Positions 7,633 to 14,366 of a DNA stretch of 19,360 nt are shown one piece after another. The stretch is from Ruminococcus sp. (GTDB lineage Bacteria > Bacillota > Clostridia > Oscillospirales > Acutalibacteraceae). The position numbers and the translations under genes were made by a program. The DNA lies in contig JAFVVB010000029.1 of assembly GCA_017502425.1 (NCBI GenBank), forward strand, positions 1 through 19,360, in the 5' to 3' direction. The notes under the pieces were generated by a model. That model had not been told where the DNA came from, made no database searches, and worked only from the letters and a program-made list of their open reading frames with translations. Each line of letters starts with the position of its first letter. Position 1 is the stretch's first letter.

Positions 7633-8418
7633 ATGTACGATATTTTAAACACCAAAAAACTATGTGAAAACATTTACTCTATGGTTGTCAAAGCACCGAG
7701 AGTTTCAAGACACTGTTTACCGGGTCAGTTCGTTATTGTCAGAAGTGATGAAAACTCTGAACGAATCCCGCTGACTATATGCGATTATAGCAGAGAAAAC
7801 GAGACTATAACCTTAGTATTTCAGGTTATCGGTGCGTCCACTATGAATCTGGCTATGCTTAAAAGTGGTGAAACACTTCACGATATAGCAGGACCTTTAG
7901 GTAAAGAGTCCGAGCTTTGCAACACCGACCTTGATACCCTTAAGGCTAAAAACATTCTTTTTGTTGCGGGTGGTCTGGGCGTTGCTCCTGTTTACCCTCA
8001 GGTGAAATGGCTCAATGATAATGACATAGGCTGTGACGTAATAGTTGGTGCTAAAACCAAAGACCTCGTTATTTACGAAGATGAGATGAGAAAAGTATGC
8101 ACCAACTTATACATAACCACCGACGATGGTTCTTACGGTGAAAAGGGCCTTGTTACTGATATGGTAGAAAATTTAGTGAATAATCACTCTAAAAACTACG
8201 ATTTATGTATCGCTATCGGTCCGATGATTATGATGAAATTTATGTGCCTTACTACTAAAAAGCTCGGTATTCCTACTATTGTCAGCCTCAACCCTATTAT
8301 GGTTGACGGTACGGGTATGTGCGGTGCATGCAGAGTTACTGTTGATGGTAAAGTCAGATTCGCGTGTGTTGACGGTCCTGAGTTTGATGGTCATAAGGTT
8401 GATTTGACGAAGCTATGA
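7633..8418 (+). CDS. nfnA: NADH-dependent ferredoxin:NADP+ oxidoreductase subunit A (NfnA / SudB-like), C-terminus cut by frameshift
   Basis: Small subunit of the electron-bifurcating Nfn transhydrogenase (also annotated sulfide dehydrogenase SudB or PyrK-like); binds FAD, NAD(H) and one [2Fe-2S] cluster. Numbered from ATG 7633: flavin motif RIPLTICDYS (44-53), nucleotide-binding VAGGLGVAP (111-119), and the iron-sulfur region VDGTGMCGACRV to FACVDGPEFDG with C230, C233 and C245. The frame ends early as VDLTKL. The family pattern is VDFDEAM, and the missing part continues in another frame at 8415-8522, so one base is lost near 8403-8405 (TTT). Two starts compete: ATG 7594 after AAAGGAG (adds 13 residues) and ATG 7633 after AAGGTGA; the second fits the family N-terminus. 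nfnB follows in the same operon. PyrK is unlikely because no pyrD neighbours it. Confidence 0.9.
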   Translation: MYDILNTKKLCENIYSMVVKAPRVSRHCLPGQFVIVRSDENSERIPLTICDYSRENETITLVFQVIGASTMNLAMLKSGETLHDIAGPLGKESELCNTDLDTLKAKNILFVAGGLGVAPVYPQVKWLNDNDIGCDVIVGAKTKDLVIYEDEMRKVCTNLYITTDDGSYGEKGLVTDMVENLVNNHSKNYDLCIAIGPMIMMKFMCLTTKKLGIPTIVSLNPIMVDGTGMCGACRVTVDGKVRFACVDGPEFDGHKVDLTKL

Positions 8419-8522
8419 AACGCCAGCAGATGTACAAATCAAGCGAAGGTAGAGCTTATCTTAAAGAAAAAGAAGGCGACACCCACCACGGTGGATGTGG
8501 TTACTGCGGAGGTGAACAGTGA
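8415..8522 (+). CDS. Out-of-frame C-terminal tail of NfnA (35 codons)
   Basis: An open frame beginning in an ATGA overlap with the early nfnA stop. It reads MKRQQMYKSSEGRAYLKEKE and ends in DTHHGGCGYCGGEQ, with its TGA overlapping the nfnB ATG (TGATG). I read it not as a separate small gene but as the real end of NfnA, because MKRQ-type sequence directly follows VDFDEA in related proteins as I know them, and adding one base joins the frames. The Cys/His/Gly-rich end could bind metal, which is inference. Confidence 0.75.
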   Translation: MKRQQMYKSSEGRAYLKEKEGDTHHGGCGYCGGEQ

Positions 8523-9907
8523 TGGATATGACTAAAAAAGTTTCTATCCGTGAGCAGGACCCAAAAGTCAGAACTAAAAATTTTGACGAAGTGTGTTTAG
8601 GATACAGCAGCGAAGAAGCTGTTTTGGAAGCTACTCGTTGCTTAGAATGTAAAAACCCACTTTGTGTCATGGGCTGTCCTGTCAGCGTTCCTATCCCTGA
8701 ATTCATCTCAAAAATCAAGAAAGGTGAATTTTTAGAAGCGTTCAGCATCATCAGCGAATGCAACACACTTCCTGCAATATGTGGTCGTGTGTGCCCTCAG
8801 GAATCCCAGTGCGAGGGAAAATGCATCAGAGGCATCAAGGGCGAATCTATCGCTATCGGTAAACTCGAACGTTTTGCGGCTGATTTTGCGAGAGAAAAGA
8901 GTATCCGTCCACCTCATAAACACGATAAAAACGGCAAAAAGGTTGCTATTATCGGCTCAGGTCCTTCCGGACTTGCGTGTGCAGGCGACTTAGTTAAATA
9001 TGGTTATGACGTTACTGTATTCGAAGCACTCCACGAACCGGGCGGTGTGCTGGTTTATGGTATTCCTGAATTCAGACTTCCTAAAGACGACGTTGTTAAG
9101 AAGGAAATAGATTTTATAAAGCATATGGGTGTTAAGTTCGAAACTAATACCATCATCGGTAAATCTATTACAATCGACCAGTTGTTTGACGAAGAGGGTT
9201 TTGATGCTGTTTTTGTTGGTTCGGGTGCAGGACTTCCTAAATTTATGGGTATAAAAGGAGAAAATGCTAATGGTGTTTTCTCTGCTAACGAGTACTTAAC
9301 ACGTTCAAACCTCATGAGAGCTTTTTCGGAAAACTCCACCACCCCTATCATGCGTGCTAAAAAAGCAGTAGTAGTAGGCGGCGGTAACGTAGCTATGGAC
9401 GCCGCACGTACAGCTTTAAGACTCGGTTCCGAAGTTCACATCGTATACAGAAGAAGTGAGAATGAGCTTCCTGCCCGTAAAGAAGAAGTCCACCACGCTA
9501 AGGAAGAGGGCATCATCTTTGATATACTCACTAATCCTACTGAAATTCTGACTACTGATGACGGCTGGGTCAAAGGGGTTAAATGCATAAAAATGGAACT
9601 GACTGAACCTGACGAATCAGGCAGACGCAGACCTGTACCGATAGAAGGCTCTGAGTTCACCATTGATGCCGATATGGTTATCATGTCCTTAGGCACTTCC
9701 CCTAACCCACTTATCGCTTCAACCACAAAAGGTCTTGATACCGATAAAAGACAGTGTATTATAGCTGATGAATACACAGGTCAGACCAGTAGAGAAGGTA
9801 TTTTTGCGGGTGGTGATGCGGTAACCGGCGCTGCTACCGTAATTTTAGCTATGAGTGCCGGACGATCGGCTGCTGTGGGCATCCACAACTATCTTTCATC
9901 AAAATAA
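8522..9907 (+). CDS. nfnB: NADH-dependent ferredoxin:NADP+ oxidoreductase subunit B (NfnB / GltD-like)
   Basis: Large subunit of Nfn, which couples NADPH oxidation to reduction of NAD+ and ferredoxin, or the reverse. 461 residues. The N-terminal ferredoxin-like domain has eight cysteines: C40, C43, C48, C52 and C87, C91, C97, C101, for two [4Fe-4S] clusters. Next come the FAD site GSGPSGLACAGDLVKYG with EPGGVLVYGIPEFRLPK, then the NADPH site VVGGGNVAMDAARTALRLGSEVHIVYRRSENELPARKEE, and a C-terminal flavin motif GIFAGGDAVTGAATVILAM. GGAGG at 8508-8512 serves ATG 8522, which overlaps the upstream stop (TGATG), so translation is probably coupled. GTG 8519 is an alternative. It resembles glutamate synthase small subunit and is often labelled gltA/gltD, but with nfnA beside it and no large gltB subunit, Nfn is favoured. 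Confidence 0.92.
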   Translation: MDMTKKVSIREQDPKVRTKNFDEVCLGYSSEEAVLEATRCLECKNPLCVMGCPVSVPIPEFISKIKKGEFLEAFSIISECNTLPAICGRVCPQESQCEGKCIRGIKGESIAIGKLERFAADFAREKSIRPPHKHDKNGKKVAIIGSGPSGLACAGDLVKYGYDVTVFEALHEPGGVLVYGIPEFRLPKDDVVKKEIDFIKHMGVKFETNTIIGKSITIDQLFDEEGFDAVFVGSGAGLPKFMGIKGENANGVFSANEYLTRSNLMRAFSENSTTPIMRAKKAVVVGGGNVAMDAARTALRLGSEVHIVYRRSENELPARKEEVHHAKEEGIIFDILTNPTEILTTDDGWVKGVKCIKMELTEPDESGRRRPVPIEGSEFTIDADMVIMSLGTSPNPLIASTTKGLDTDKRQCIIADEYTGQTSREGIFAGGDAVTGAATVILAMSAGRSAAVGIHNYLSSK

Positions 9908-9932
9908 CGCAATTTTTACGATTAAATATTGC

Positions 9933-9970
9933 AAATATGCCACATAAATCGCCAAAAAATGTGCATATTT
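9933..9970. other. Strong hairpin downstream of nfnB
   Basis: AAATATG-(C)-CACAT (9933-9945) pairs with ATGTGCATATTT (9959-9970): 12 bp with one bulged C and a 13-nt A-rich loop. Only three T residues end the right arm, so it is a weak terminator at best. It may protect the nfnAB 3' end or belong to a longer regulatory RNA. Confidence 0.55.
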
Positions 9971-9994
9971 CTATCAAAAATTGAAAAATTACAG

Positions 9995-10056
9995 AAAAAT
10001 CTTGCATTTTCATACCTCTGGCTCTATAATGGTATTGGTGCAAGATTTTTGTTTTT
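9995..10056 (+). terminator. Terminator of nfnAB with a large interior
   Basis: AAAAATCTTGCA (9995-10006) and TGCAAGATTTTT (10039-10050) form a 12-bp perfect stem; inside it ATACC / GGTAT can add a second short stem. GTTTTT follows. The interior holds the predicted gdhA promoter -10. Confidence 0.72.
10002..10030 (+). promoter_or_regulatory. Sigma-A promoter of gdhA, nested in the nfnAB terminator
   Basis: -35 TTGCAT (10002-10007), 17-bp spacer, -10 TATAAT (10025-10030). A start near 10037 would carry only the right arm of the terminator stem, so the new RNA cannot refold it. The leader would be about 117 bases. Confidence 0.72.
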
Positions 10057-10065
10057 AATTTCGCT

Positions 10066-10129
10066 CTCTGATATGCATTTTTCACGCAGAATTTTAGTAA
10101 TATATCAGAGATGCACTACTAAATTAGTA
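10066..10129 (+). promoter_or_regulatory. Structured leader of gdhA
   Basis: CTCTGATAT (10066-10074) and ATATCAGAG (10102-10110) form a 9-bp perfect stem with a 27-nt loop, followed by a near-palindrome TACTAA-A-TTAGTA (10117-10129) just before the AGGAGG at 10140-10145. It matches no riboswitch class I know. It could be an operator, a stability hairpin or an untyped regulatory RNA. Confidence 0.5.
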
Positions 10130-10153
10130 TATTATTTTTAGGAGGATATCACT

Positions 10154-11506
10154 ATGTCTTATGTTGATGAAGTATTGGCAAAAGTTAAGGCTAAGAACGC
10201 AGGCGAGACTGAGTTCTTACAGACAGTAGAAGAAGTTTTAAATTCTTTAAGACCTGTTATCGAAGCTAACGAAGAAATGTATAAAAAGCAGGCTTTACTC
10301 GAGAGAATGTGCGAACCTGAAAGACAGGTTAAGTTCAGAGTTCCTTGGGTAGACGATAACGGTCAGGTACAGGTTAACACAGGTTACCGTGTACAGTTCA
10401 ACTCTGCTATCGGTCCTTATAAGGGCGGTCTCAGATTTGCTCCTAACGTATATATCGGTATCATCAAGTTCTTAGGTTTTGAGCAGATCTTCAAAAACTC
10501 ACTTACAGGCCTTCCTATCGGCGGCGGTAAGGGTGGTTCTGACTTTGACCCTAACGGTAAATCAGACGCTGAAATCATGAGATTCTGCCAGTCATTTATG
10601 ACAGAGCTTTACAGACATATCGGCCCTGAAACTGACGTTCCTGCTGGTGATATGGGCGTTGGCGCTAGAGAAATCGGCTATATGTTCGGTCAGTATAAGA
10701 GAATTACTGACAGATTTGACGGTGGCGTTTTAACAGGTAAAGGCCTTACATACGGCGGTGCTTTAGGTAGAGCTGAAGCTACTGGTTACGGTATCGTATG
10801 GTACGCTGAAGAAATGCTCAAATACAACGGCGATTCACTCGAGGGTAAAAAAGTTGCTATCTCAGGTTTCGGTAACGTTGCTTGGGGTACTGCTAAGAAG
10901 CTCACAGACCTCGGTGTTAAGTGTGTTACTATCTCAGGTCCTGACGGTTACATCATCGACGAAGACGGTGTAAACACAGAAGAGAAGTGGCAGTGCATGT
11001 TAGACCTTAGAAACTCAGGTCAGAACATCGTTGCTCCATACGCTGAGCGTTTCCCTAACGCTAAGTTCATCGCTGGTAAGAAACCATGGGAGTATGCTGA
11101 CGCTGATCTCTACATCCCATGTGCTACTCAGAACGAAATCCGTATCGAAGACGCTAAGGCTCTCGTTGCTTCAGGTACAAAGTACGTTTGCGAAGGCTCT
11201 AACATGCCTACAACTAACGAAGCTTTAGAGTACCTCATGGACAACGGCGTTATCGTTGGTCCTGCTAAGGCAGCTAACGCTGGTGGTGTTGCTACATCAT
11301 GTATCGAGATGGGTCAGAACGCTGGTAAGACAGTATTCTCATCAGAACAGGTATTAGACCAGCTCCACTCAATCATGGTTAACATCCACAAAGCTTGTGC
11401 TGATGCATCAATCAAATACTACGGTAAGTACGACCTCGTTAAGGGTGCTAACATCGCAGGTTTCGAGAAGGTTGCTGACGCTATGCTCGCTCAGGGTGTT
11501 GTTTAA
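10154..11506 (+). CDS. gdhA: Glutamate dehydrogenase
   Basis: Interconverts 2-oxoglutarate plus ammonium with glutamate; hexameric class, 450 residues as expected. Substrate site: K90 in GPYKGGLRF, catalytic K126 in LPIGGGKGGSDFDP and D166 in VPAGDMGVGAREIGYM. Coenzyme fold: VAISGFGNVAWGTAKKL, then TISGPDGYI. C-terminal CATQNE, EGSNMPTTNEA, AANAGGVATS and ANIAGFEKVADAMLAQGV resemble the E. coli NADP enzyme, while SGPDGYI resembles the NAD-using Clostridium symbiosum enzyme, so coenzyme choice cannot be settled by eye. AGGAGG eight bases before ATG makes the start certain. Single-gene unit with its own promoter, structured leader and terminator. Smooth codon use and a strong ribosome site suggest high expression. 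With GlnN it forms the ammonium assimilation pair. Confidence 0.97.
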   Translation: MSYVDEVLAKVKAKNAGETEFLQTVEEVLNSLRPVIEANEEMYKKQALLERMCEPERQVKFRVPWVDDNGQVQVNTGYRVQFNSAIGPYKGGLRFAPNVYIGIIKFLGFEQIFKNSLTGLPIGGGKGGSDFDPNGKSDAEIMRFCQSFMTELYRHIGPETDVPAGDMGVGAREIGYMFGQYKRITDRFDGGVLTGKGLTYGGALGRAEATGYGIVWYAEEMLKYNGDSLEGKKVAISGFGNVAWGTAKKLTDLGVKCVTISGPDGYIIDEDGVNTEEKWQCMLDLRNSGQNIVAPYAERFPNAKFIAGKKPWEYADADLYIPCATQNEIRIEDAKALVASGTKYVCEGSNMPTTNEALEYLMDNGVIVGPAKAANAGGVATSCIEMGQNAGKTVFSSEQVLDQLHSIMVNIHKACADASIKYYGKYDLVKGANIAGFEKVADAMLAQGVV

Positions 11507-11532
11507 TAACTCCTATAACTTAACATAAAATT

Positions 11533-11568
11533 AAGCTCCTACCGATTTTGGTAGGAGCTTTTCTTTTG
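11533..11568. terminator. Terminator between gdhA and desulfoferrodoxin genes
   Basis: An 11-bp perfect stem AAGCTCCTACC (11533-11543) / GGTAGGAGCTT (11550-11560), loop GATTTT, then TTCTTTT. The minus side runs into AATTTTAT, so it can also end the convergent trx operon. Confidence 0.92.
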
Positions 11569-11582
11569 CTCTTTTCTATTTA

Positions 11583-11966
11583 TTACTTTATTTCTGTTTT
11601 CCAAAGTCCGTGGATATTACAGTAAGCGTATACTGCCACCGGTTTCTCGTCAGCTAAAGCAAAGGTAACCTCTGGCTCAGCACCAATTTCAAGGCACTTG
11701 CGCTGGCCACCTCTGTCAGTCTGAAGATATACCCACATGATGAGGTGTTCAGAAAGCATAGGATGAGCAACATCTCCGATTTTAACATTAACCTTATCTG
11801 TGTCAACGCTTACAACAGGAAGATGCTTCTCAACACTAGCTTCTTCAGTATTAGGCACAAGTTCTACCATTTTAGTGCCACAGCACATCATAGGTACACC
11901 TGCATTATGAATTAGTCCCACAATGTTGCCACAATGTTCACATACAAAAAATCTTATTTCACACAT
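11583..11966 (-). CDS. dfx: Desulfoferrodoxin / superoxide reductase (2Fe type)
   Basis: Reduces superoxide to hydrogen peroxide without making oxygen, a defence of anaerobes. The 127-residue protein has both iron centres. Desulforedoxin domain: C9, C12, C28, C29 (FFVCEHCGNIV and MMCCGTKM). Catalytic domain: E46-K47-H48, H68, H74, C116 and H119 (YCNIHGLW), the full set of four His and one Cys ligands plus the conserved Lys that draws in superoxide. GGAGGT at 11973-11978, six bases from ATG, fixes the start. It is the last gene of the operon after trxA and trxB, 34 bp past trxB. The electron donor is usually rubredoxin; none is in the window, and the operon hints at thioredoxin involvement, which is inference. 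Confidence 0.95.
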   Translation of the reverse strand: MCEIRFFVCEHCGNIVGLIHNAGVPMMCCGTKMVELVPNTEEASVEKHLPVVSVDTDKVNVKIGDVAHPMLSEHLIMWVYLQTDRGGQRKCLEIGAEPEVTFALADEKPVAVYAYCNIHGLWKTEIK

Positions 11967-12000
11967 AATAATACCTCCGGTTTTTATATTATTTTATTAA

Positions 12001-12936
12001 TTATCTTGATAAATATTCCTCGGCGTAGTGCGCAGCCACAGCACCATCACTTACAGCAGTCACTACCTGTCTTAACACTTTAGTCCTGACATCACCCACA
12101 GCAAAAACACCGTCCACGTTGGTTTTAGTAGACTCGTCTGCTACTATATATCCACCGCTATCAAGCTCAAGCTGACCAGAAAGAAACTCAGTAACAGGCT
12201 TACGTCCGATGCTGATAAAAACTGCATCGCACTCTACTTCACGCTTTATACTTGTTTTCGTATCAATCATCGTCACAGAAGACACTTTATCGTTATCTGT
12301 ATCAATTCTTCCTAAAACGCTATTATAGCAGAATTCAATATTATCAGCTTTCATAATCGGGTCGTGATATATCTTAGTGGCTCTTAGTACATCTCTGCGG
12401 TGCACAAGATAAACCTTTTTGCAAAGATGAGAAAGATATAGTGCATCGGATACAGCGGAATTTCCGCCACCGACTACCACGACTACCTTGTCCTTATAGA
12501 ATCTGCCATCGCAGTGCGCACAGTAATGAACCCCTCTGCCCAAGAGCTCTTGTTCGTTTTCAAGTCCTAGTTCACGAGGATTAGCACCCGTTGCAATAAT
12601 AATGGTTTTAGAAAAAACGCTACCTGAAAAAGCAGTTTTTATTTCCTTGATTTCACTTTTTAAATCAACTGAAACTACCTCATCGTACATAGTCTTAGTG
12701 CCAAAACGTTCAGCGCCTTTTTGCATATCGGACGAAAGCACGAAGCCGTCAATACCCTGAGGAAAACCAGGATAGTTATCAATAACATCAGTCAGAGTCA
12801 TCTGACCGCCAACCGACATTTTCTCCAGAATTACTGTATCAAACCCCGCACGTGATGAATAAAGTGCCGCAGTATAACCCGCAGGTCCACCACCGATAAT
12901 AGCCACATCATAAATATGTTCCATATCTGCACCCAT
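12001..12936 (-). CDS. trxB: Thioredoxin reductase (NADPH)
   Basis: Transfers electrons from NADPH through FAD to thioredoxin. About 311 residues, usual for the low-molecular-weight type. FAD site DVAIIGGGPAGYTAALYSSRAG at the N-terminus, redox pair CAHCDG near 139-142 (the usual form is CATC), NADPH site VVGGGNSAVSDALYLS followed by VHRRDVLRA, and the C-terminal FAD motif VDGVFAVGDVRTKVLRQVVTAVSDG. The arginine pair in HRRD favours NADPH. Three starts are possible: GTG 12939 directly after the trxA stop, ATG 12936, and ATG 12924, which is preceded by GGGTG. None has a strong ribosome site, as expected for coupled translation from trxA; I give ATG 12936. Second gene of trxA-trxB-dfx. Confidence 0.94.
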   Translation of the reverse strand: MGADMEHIYDVAIIGGGPAGYTAALYSSRAGFDTVILEKMSVGGQMTLTDVIDNYPGFPQGIDGFVLSSDMQKGAERFGTKTMYDEVVSVDLKSEIKEIKTAFSGSVFSKTIIIATGANPRELGLENEQELLGRGVHYCAHCDGRFYKDKVVVVVGGGNSAVSDALYLSHLCKKVYLVHRRDVLRATKIYHDPIMKADNIEFCYNSVLGRIDTDNDKVSSVTMIDTKTSIKREVECDAVFISIGRKPVTEFLSGQLELDSGGYIVADESTKTNVDGVFAVGDVRTKVLRQVVTAVSDGAVAAHYAEEYLSR

Positions 12937-12939
12937 CAC

Positions 12940-13251
12940 TTAGTCAAGCATAGATAGTATAGCAGCCTTTGGTTTTGCGCCCATAGACTTATTAACAACC
13001 TCACCGTTACGCAAAACAACCAAAGTAGGTATACTCATAACCGAGAATGCTGCTGCAAGTTCCTGCTCCTCATCGACATTGATTTTACCAACCAGTATAT
13101 CAGGATTTTCCTCAGCGATTTCTTCAATAATCGGTCCTACCATTCTGCAAGGACCACACCAATCGGCGTAAAAATCAAGCAAAACGGTTTTATCGCTGTT
13201 TTTAACGTCAAAAAAATTATCTTTAGTTACTTTTAGTACTGACATACTCAT
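12940..13251 (-). CDS. trxA: Thioredoxin
   Basis: Small dithiol carrier that reduces protein disulfides and feeds ribonucleotide reductase and peroxidases. 103 residues; active site FYADWCGPCRMVGP with C32 and C35, the buried Asp in LLDFYAD, and the cis-proline loop SIPTLVVLRNGEVV. ATG 13251 and ATG 13245 are both in frame; AAGGA-type sites at 13254-13266 (minus strand AAAAAGGAAAGGATG) could serve either. First gene of the operon, with its own promoter and an inverted repeat around the transcription start. Its stop is directly followed by the trxB start. Canonical and secure. Confidence 0.96.
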   Translation of the reverse strand: MSMSVLKVTKDNFFDVKNSDKTVLLDFYADWCGPCRMVGPIIEEIAEENPDILVGKINVDEEQELAAAFSVMSIPTLVVLRNGEVVNKSMGAKPKAAILSMLD

Positions 13252-13283
13252 ACATCCTTTCCTTTTTATTATGTCCTATATGT

Positions 13284-13304
13284 CTAGAACTTTTCCATTT
13301 CTAG
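13284..13304. repeat. Inverted repeat at the trxA transcription start
   Basis: CTAGAA (13284-13289) and TTCTAG (13299-13304) with a 9-nt spacer. It touches the -10 box at 13303-13308 and covers the predicted start, a good place for an operator of a redox regulator. It may also be just a 5' hairpin. Confidence 0.45.
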
Positions 13305-13332
13305 TATAACATAAAAAAGTTTTGTTTGTAAA
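13303..13332 (-). promoter_or_regulatory. Promoter of trxA-trxB-dfx
   Basis: On the minus strand, -35 TTTACA (13327-13332), 18-bp spacer, -10 TATACT (13303-13308) preceded by TGT, giving an extended -10. The -35 lies in the tail of the argF terminator. Confidence 0.72.
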
Positions 13333-13363
13333 TAAAAAAAGGCCCATAAATAAGGACCTTTTT
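13331..13363 (-). terminator. Terminator of the arginine operon
   Basis: On the minus strand AAAAAGGTCC (13354-13363) pairs with GGGCCTTTTT (13336-13345), with one G-T pair and an 8-nt loop, and runs into a T-rich tail. It begins four bases past the argF stop. Confidence 0.85.
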
Positions 13364-13367
13364 ATTG

Positions 13368-14354
13368 CTATACTAATGTAGCATATAAAACCGCTTTGAT
13401 GGTGTGCATACGATTTTCAGCCTCGTCGAAAACGATAGAGTTTTCGCTCTCGAATACTTCGTCGGTAACTTCCATACATGTTATACCGAATTTTTCGTTA
13501 ATCTCTTTTCCGATGGTGGTTTTCAAATCGTGAAAAGCAGGTAAGCAGTGCATGAATTTACAGTTTTCTCCTGCGTTATCCATAAGGGCTTTATTCACCT
13601 GATACGGAGAAAGCTCTTTGATTCTCTCCTCCCATACTGAGTCAGACTCACCCATAGAAACCCACACGTCGGTGTAGATTACGTCAGCACCTTTAGTAGC
13701 TGTCATAGGGTCTTCAATAAACTCTAACGTAGCTCCGGTACTTTCAGCGACAGTCATACATTCTTTAACGAGTTCATCGCTAGGGAAGTGCTTTTTAGGA
13801 GCACACGCAACGAAATGCATGCCCATCTTAGCACAACCTACCATAAGCGAGTTACCCATATTATATCTTGCATCGCCCATATAAACGAGTTTTTTACCTT
13901 TCAGTTCTCCACAGTGCTCTCTGATAGTAAGAAAGTCAGCAAGAATCTGAGTCGGATGGAATTCATTAGTAAGACCATTATACACAGGAACATCTGAGTA
14001 TTTAGCTAAATCCTCGACAATTTCCTGACCGAAACCACGATACTCGATAGCATCGTACATACGCGAAAGAACACGTGCAGTATCAGCAATAGACTCTTTC
14101 TTTCCTATCTGCGAACCACTCGGATCAAGATACGTAGGATGCATACCTAAATCGGCAGCAGCCACTTCGAACGCACAACGAGTTCTGGTTGAAGTCTTTT
14201 CAAAAATGAGGGCGATACTCTTGCCCTCGCACACACGGTGCGCAATACCGTTTTTCTTCTTTTCTTTGAGCTCTTTTGATAAATCGAGCAGATAATTAAT
14301 TTCATCACTACTGAAATCAAGTAATTTCAGAAAATCTTTATTTTTAAGCGACAT
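13368..14354 (-). CDS. argF: Ornithine carbamoyltransferase
   Basis: Joins ornithine and carbamoyl phosphate to give citrulline, step six of arginine synthesis. 328 residues. Carbamoyl-phosphate site STRTR (55-59), HPTQ (133-136); ornithine-binding D229 with SMG (233-235); catalytic C270 in HCLP (269-272). These separate it from aspartate and other carbamoyltransferases. AAGGAGAA precedes the ATG, 12 bp after argD. Last gene of the operon. No arcA or arcC neighbours, so an anabolic role is favoured over the deiminase pathway. No carAB in the window, so carbamoyl phosphate must come from elsewhere. Confidence 0.97.
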   Translation of the reverse strand: MSLKNKDFLKLLDFSSDEINYLLDLSKELKEKKKNGIAHRVCEGKSIALIFEKTSTRTRCAFEVAAADLGMHPTYLDPSGSQIGKKESIADTARVLSRMYDAIEYRGFGQEIVEDLAKYSDVPVYNGLTNEFHPTQILADFLTIREHCGELKGKKLVYMGDARYNMGNSLMVGCAKMGMHFVACAPKKHFPSDELVKECMTVAESTGATLEFIEDPMTATKGADVIYTDVWVSMGESDSVWEERIKELSPYQVNKALMDNAGENCKFMHCLPAFHDLKTTIGKEINEKFGITCMEVTDEVFESENSIVFDEAENRMHTIKAVLYATLV

Positions 14355-14366
14355 AATAATTCTCCT

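Noticed and set aside
8415..8522. A new 35-residue Cys/His-rich small gene between nfnA and nfnB
   Set aside because: Its sequence continues NfnA smoothly if one base is restored, and its MKRQ start falls where NfnA homologs continue; a displaced tail is simpler than a new gene.
8519..9907. NfnB as the small subunit of glutamate synthase (GltD) next to GdhA
   Set aside because: No large glutamate synthase subunit is present, and an NfnA-type partner lies directly upstream with overlapping translation signals.
9908..10153. CRISPR, tRNA or known riboswitch in the nfnB-gdhA gap
   Set aside because: No repeated units, cloverleaf or known riboswitch core was recognisable; only hairpins and a promoter are seen.
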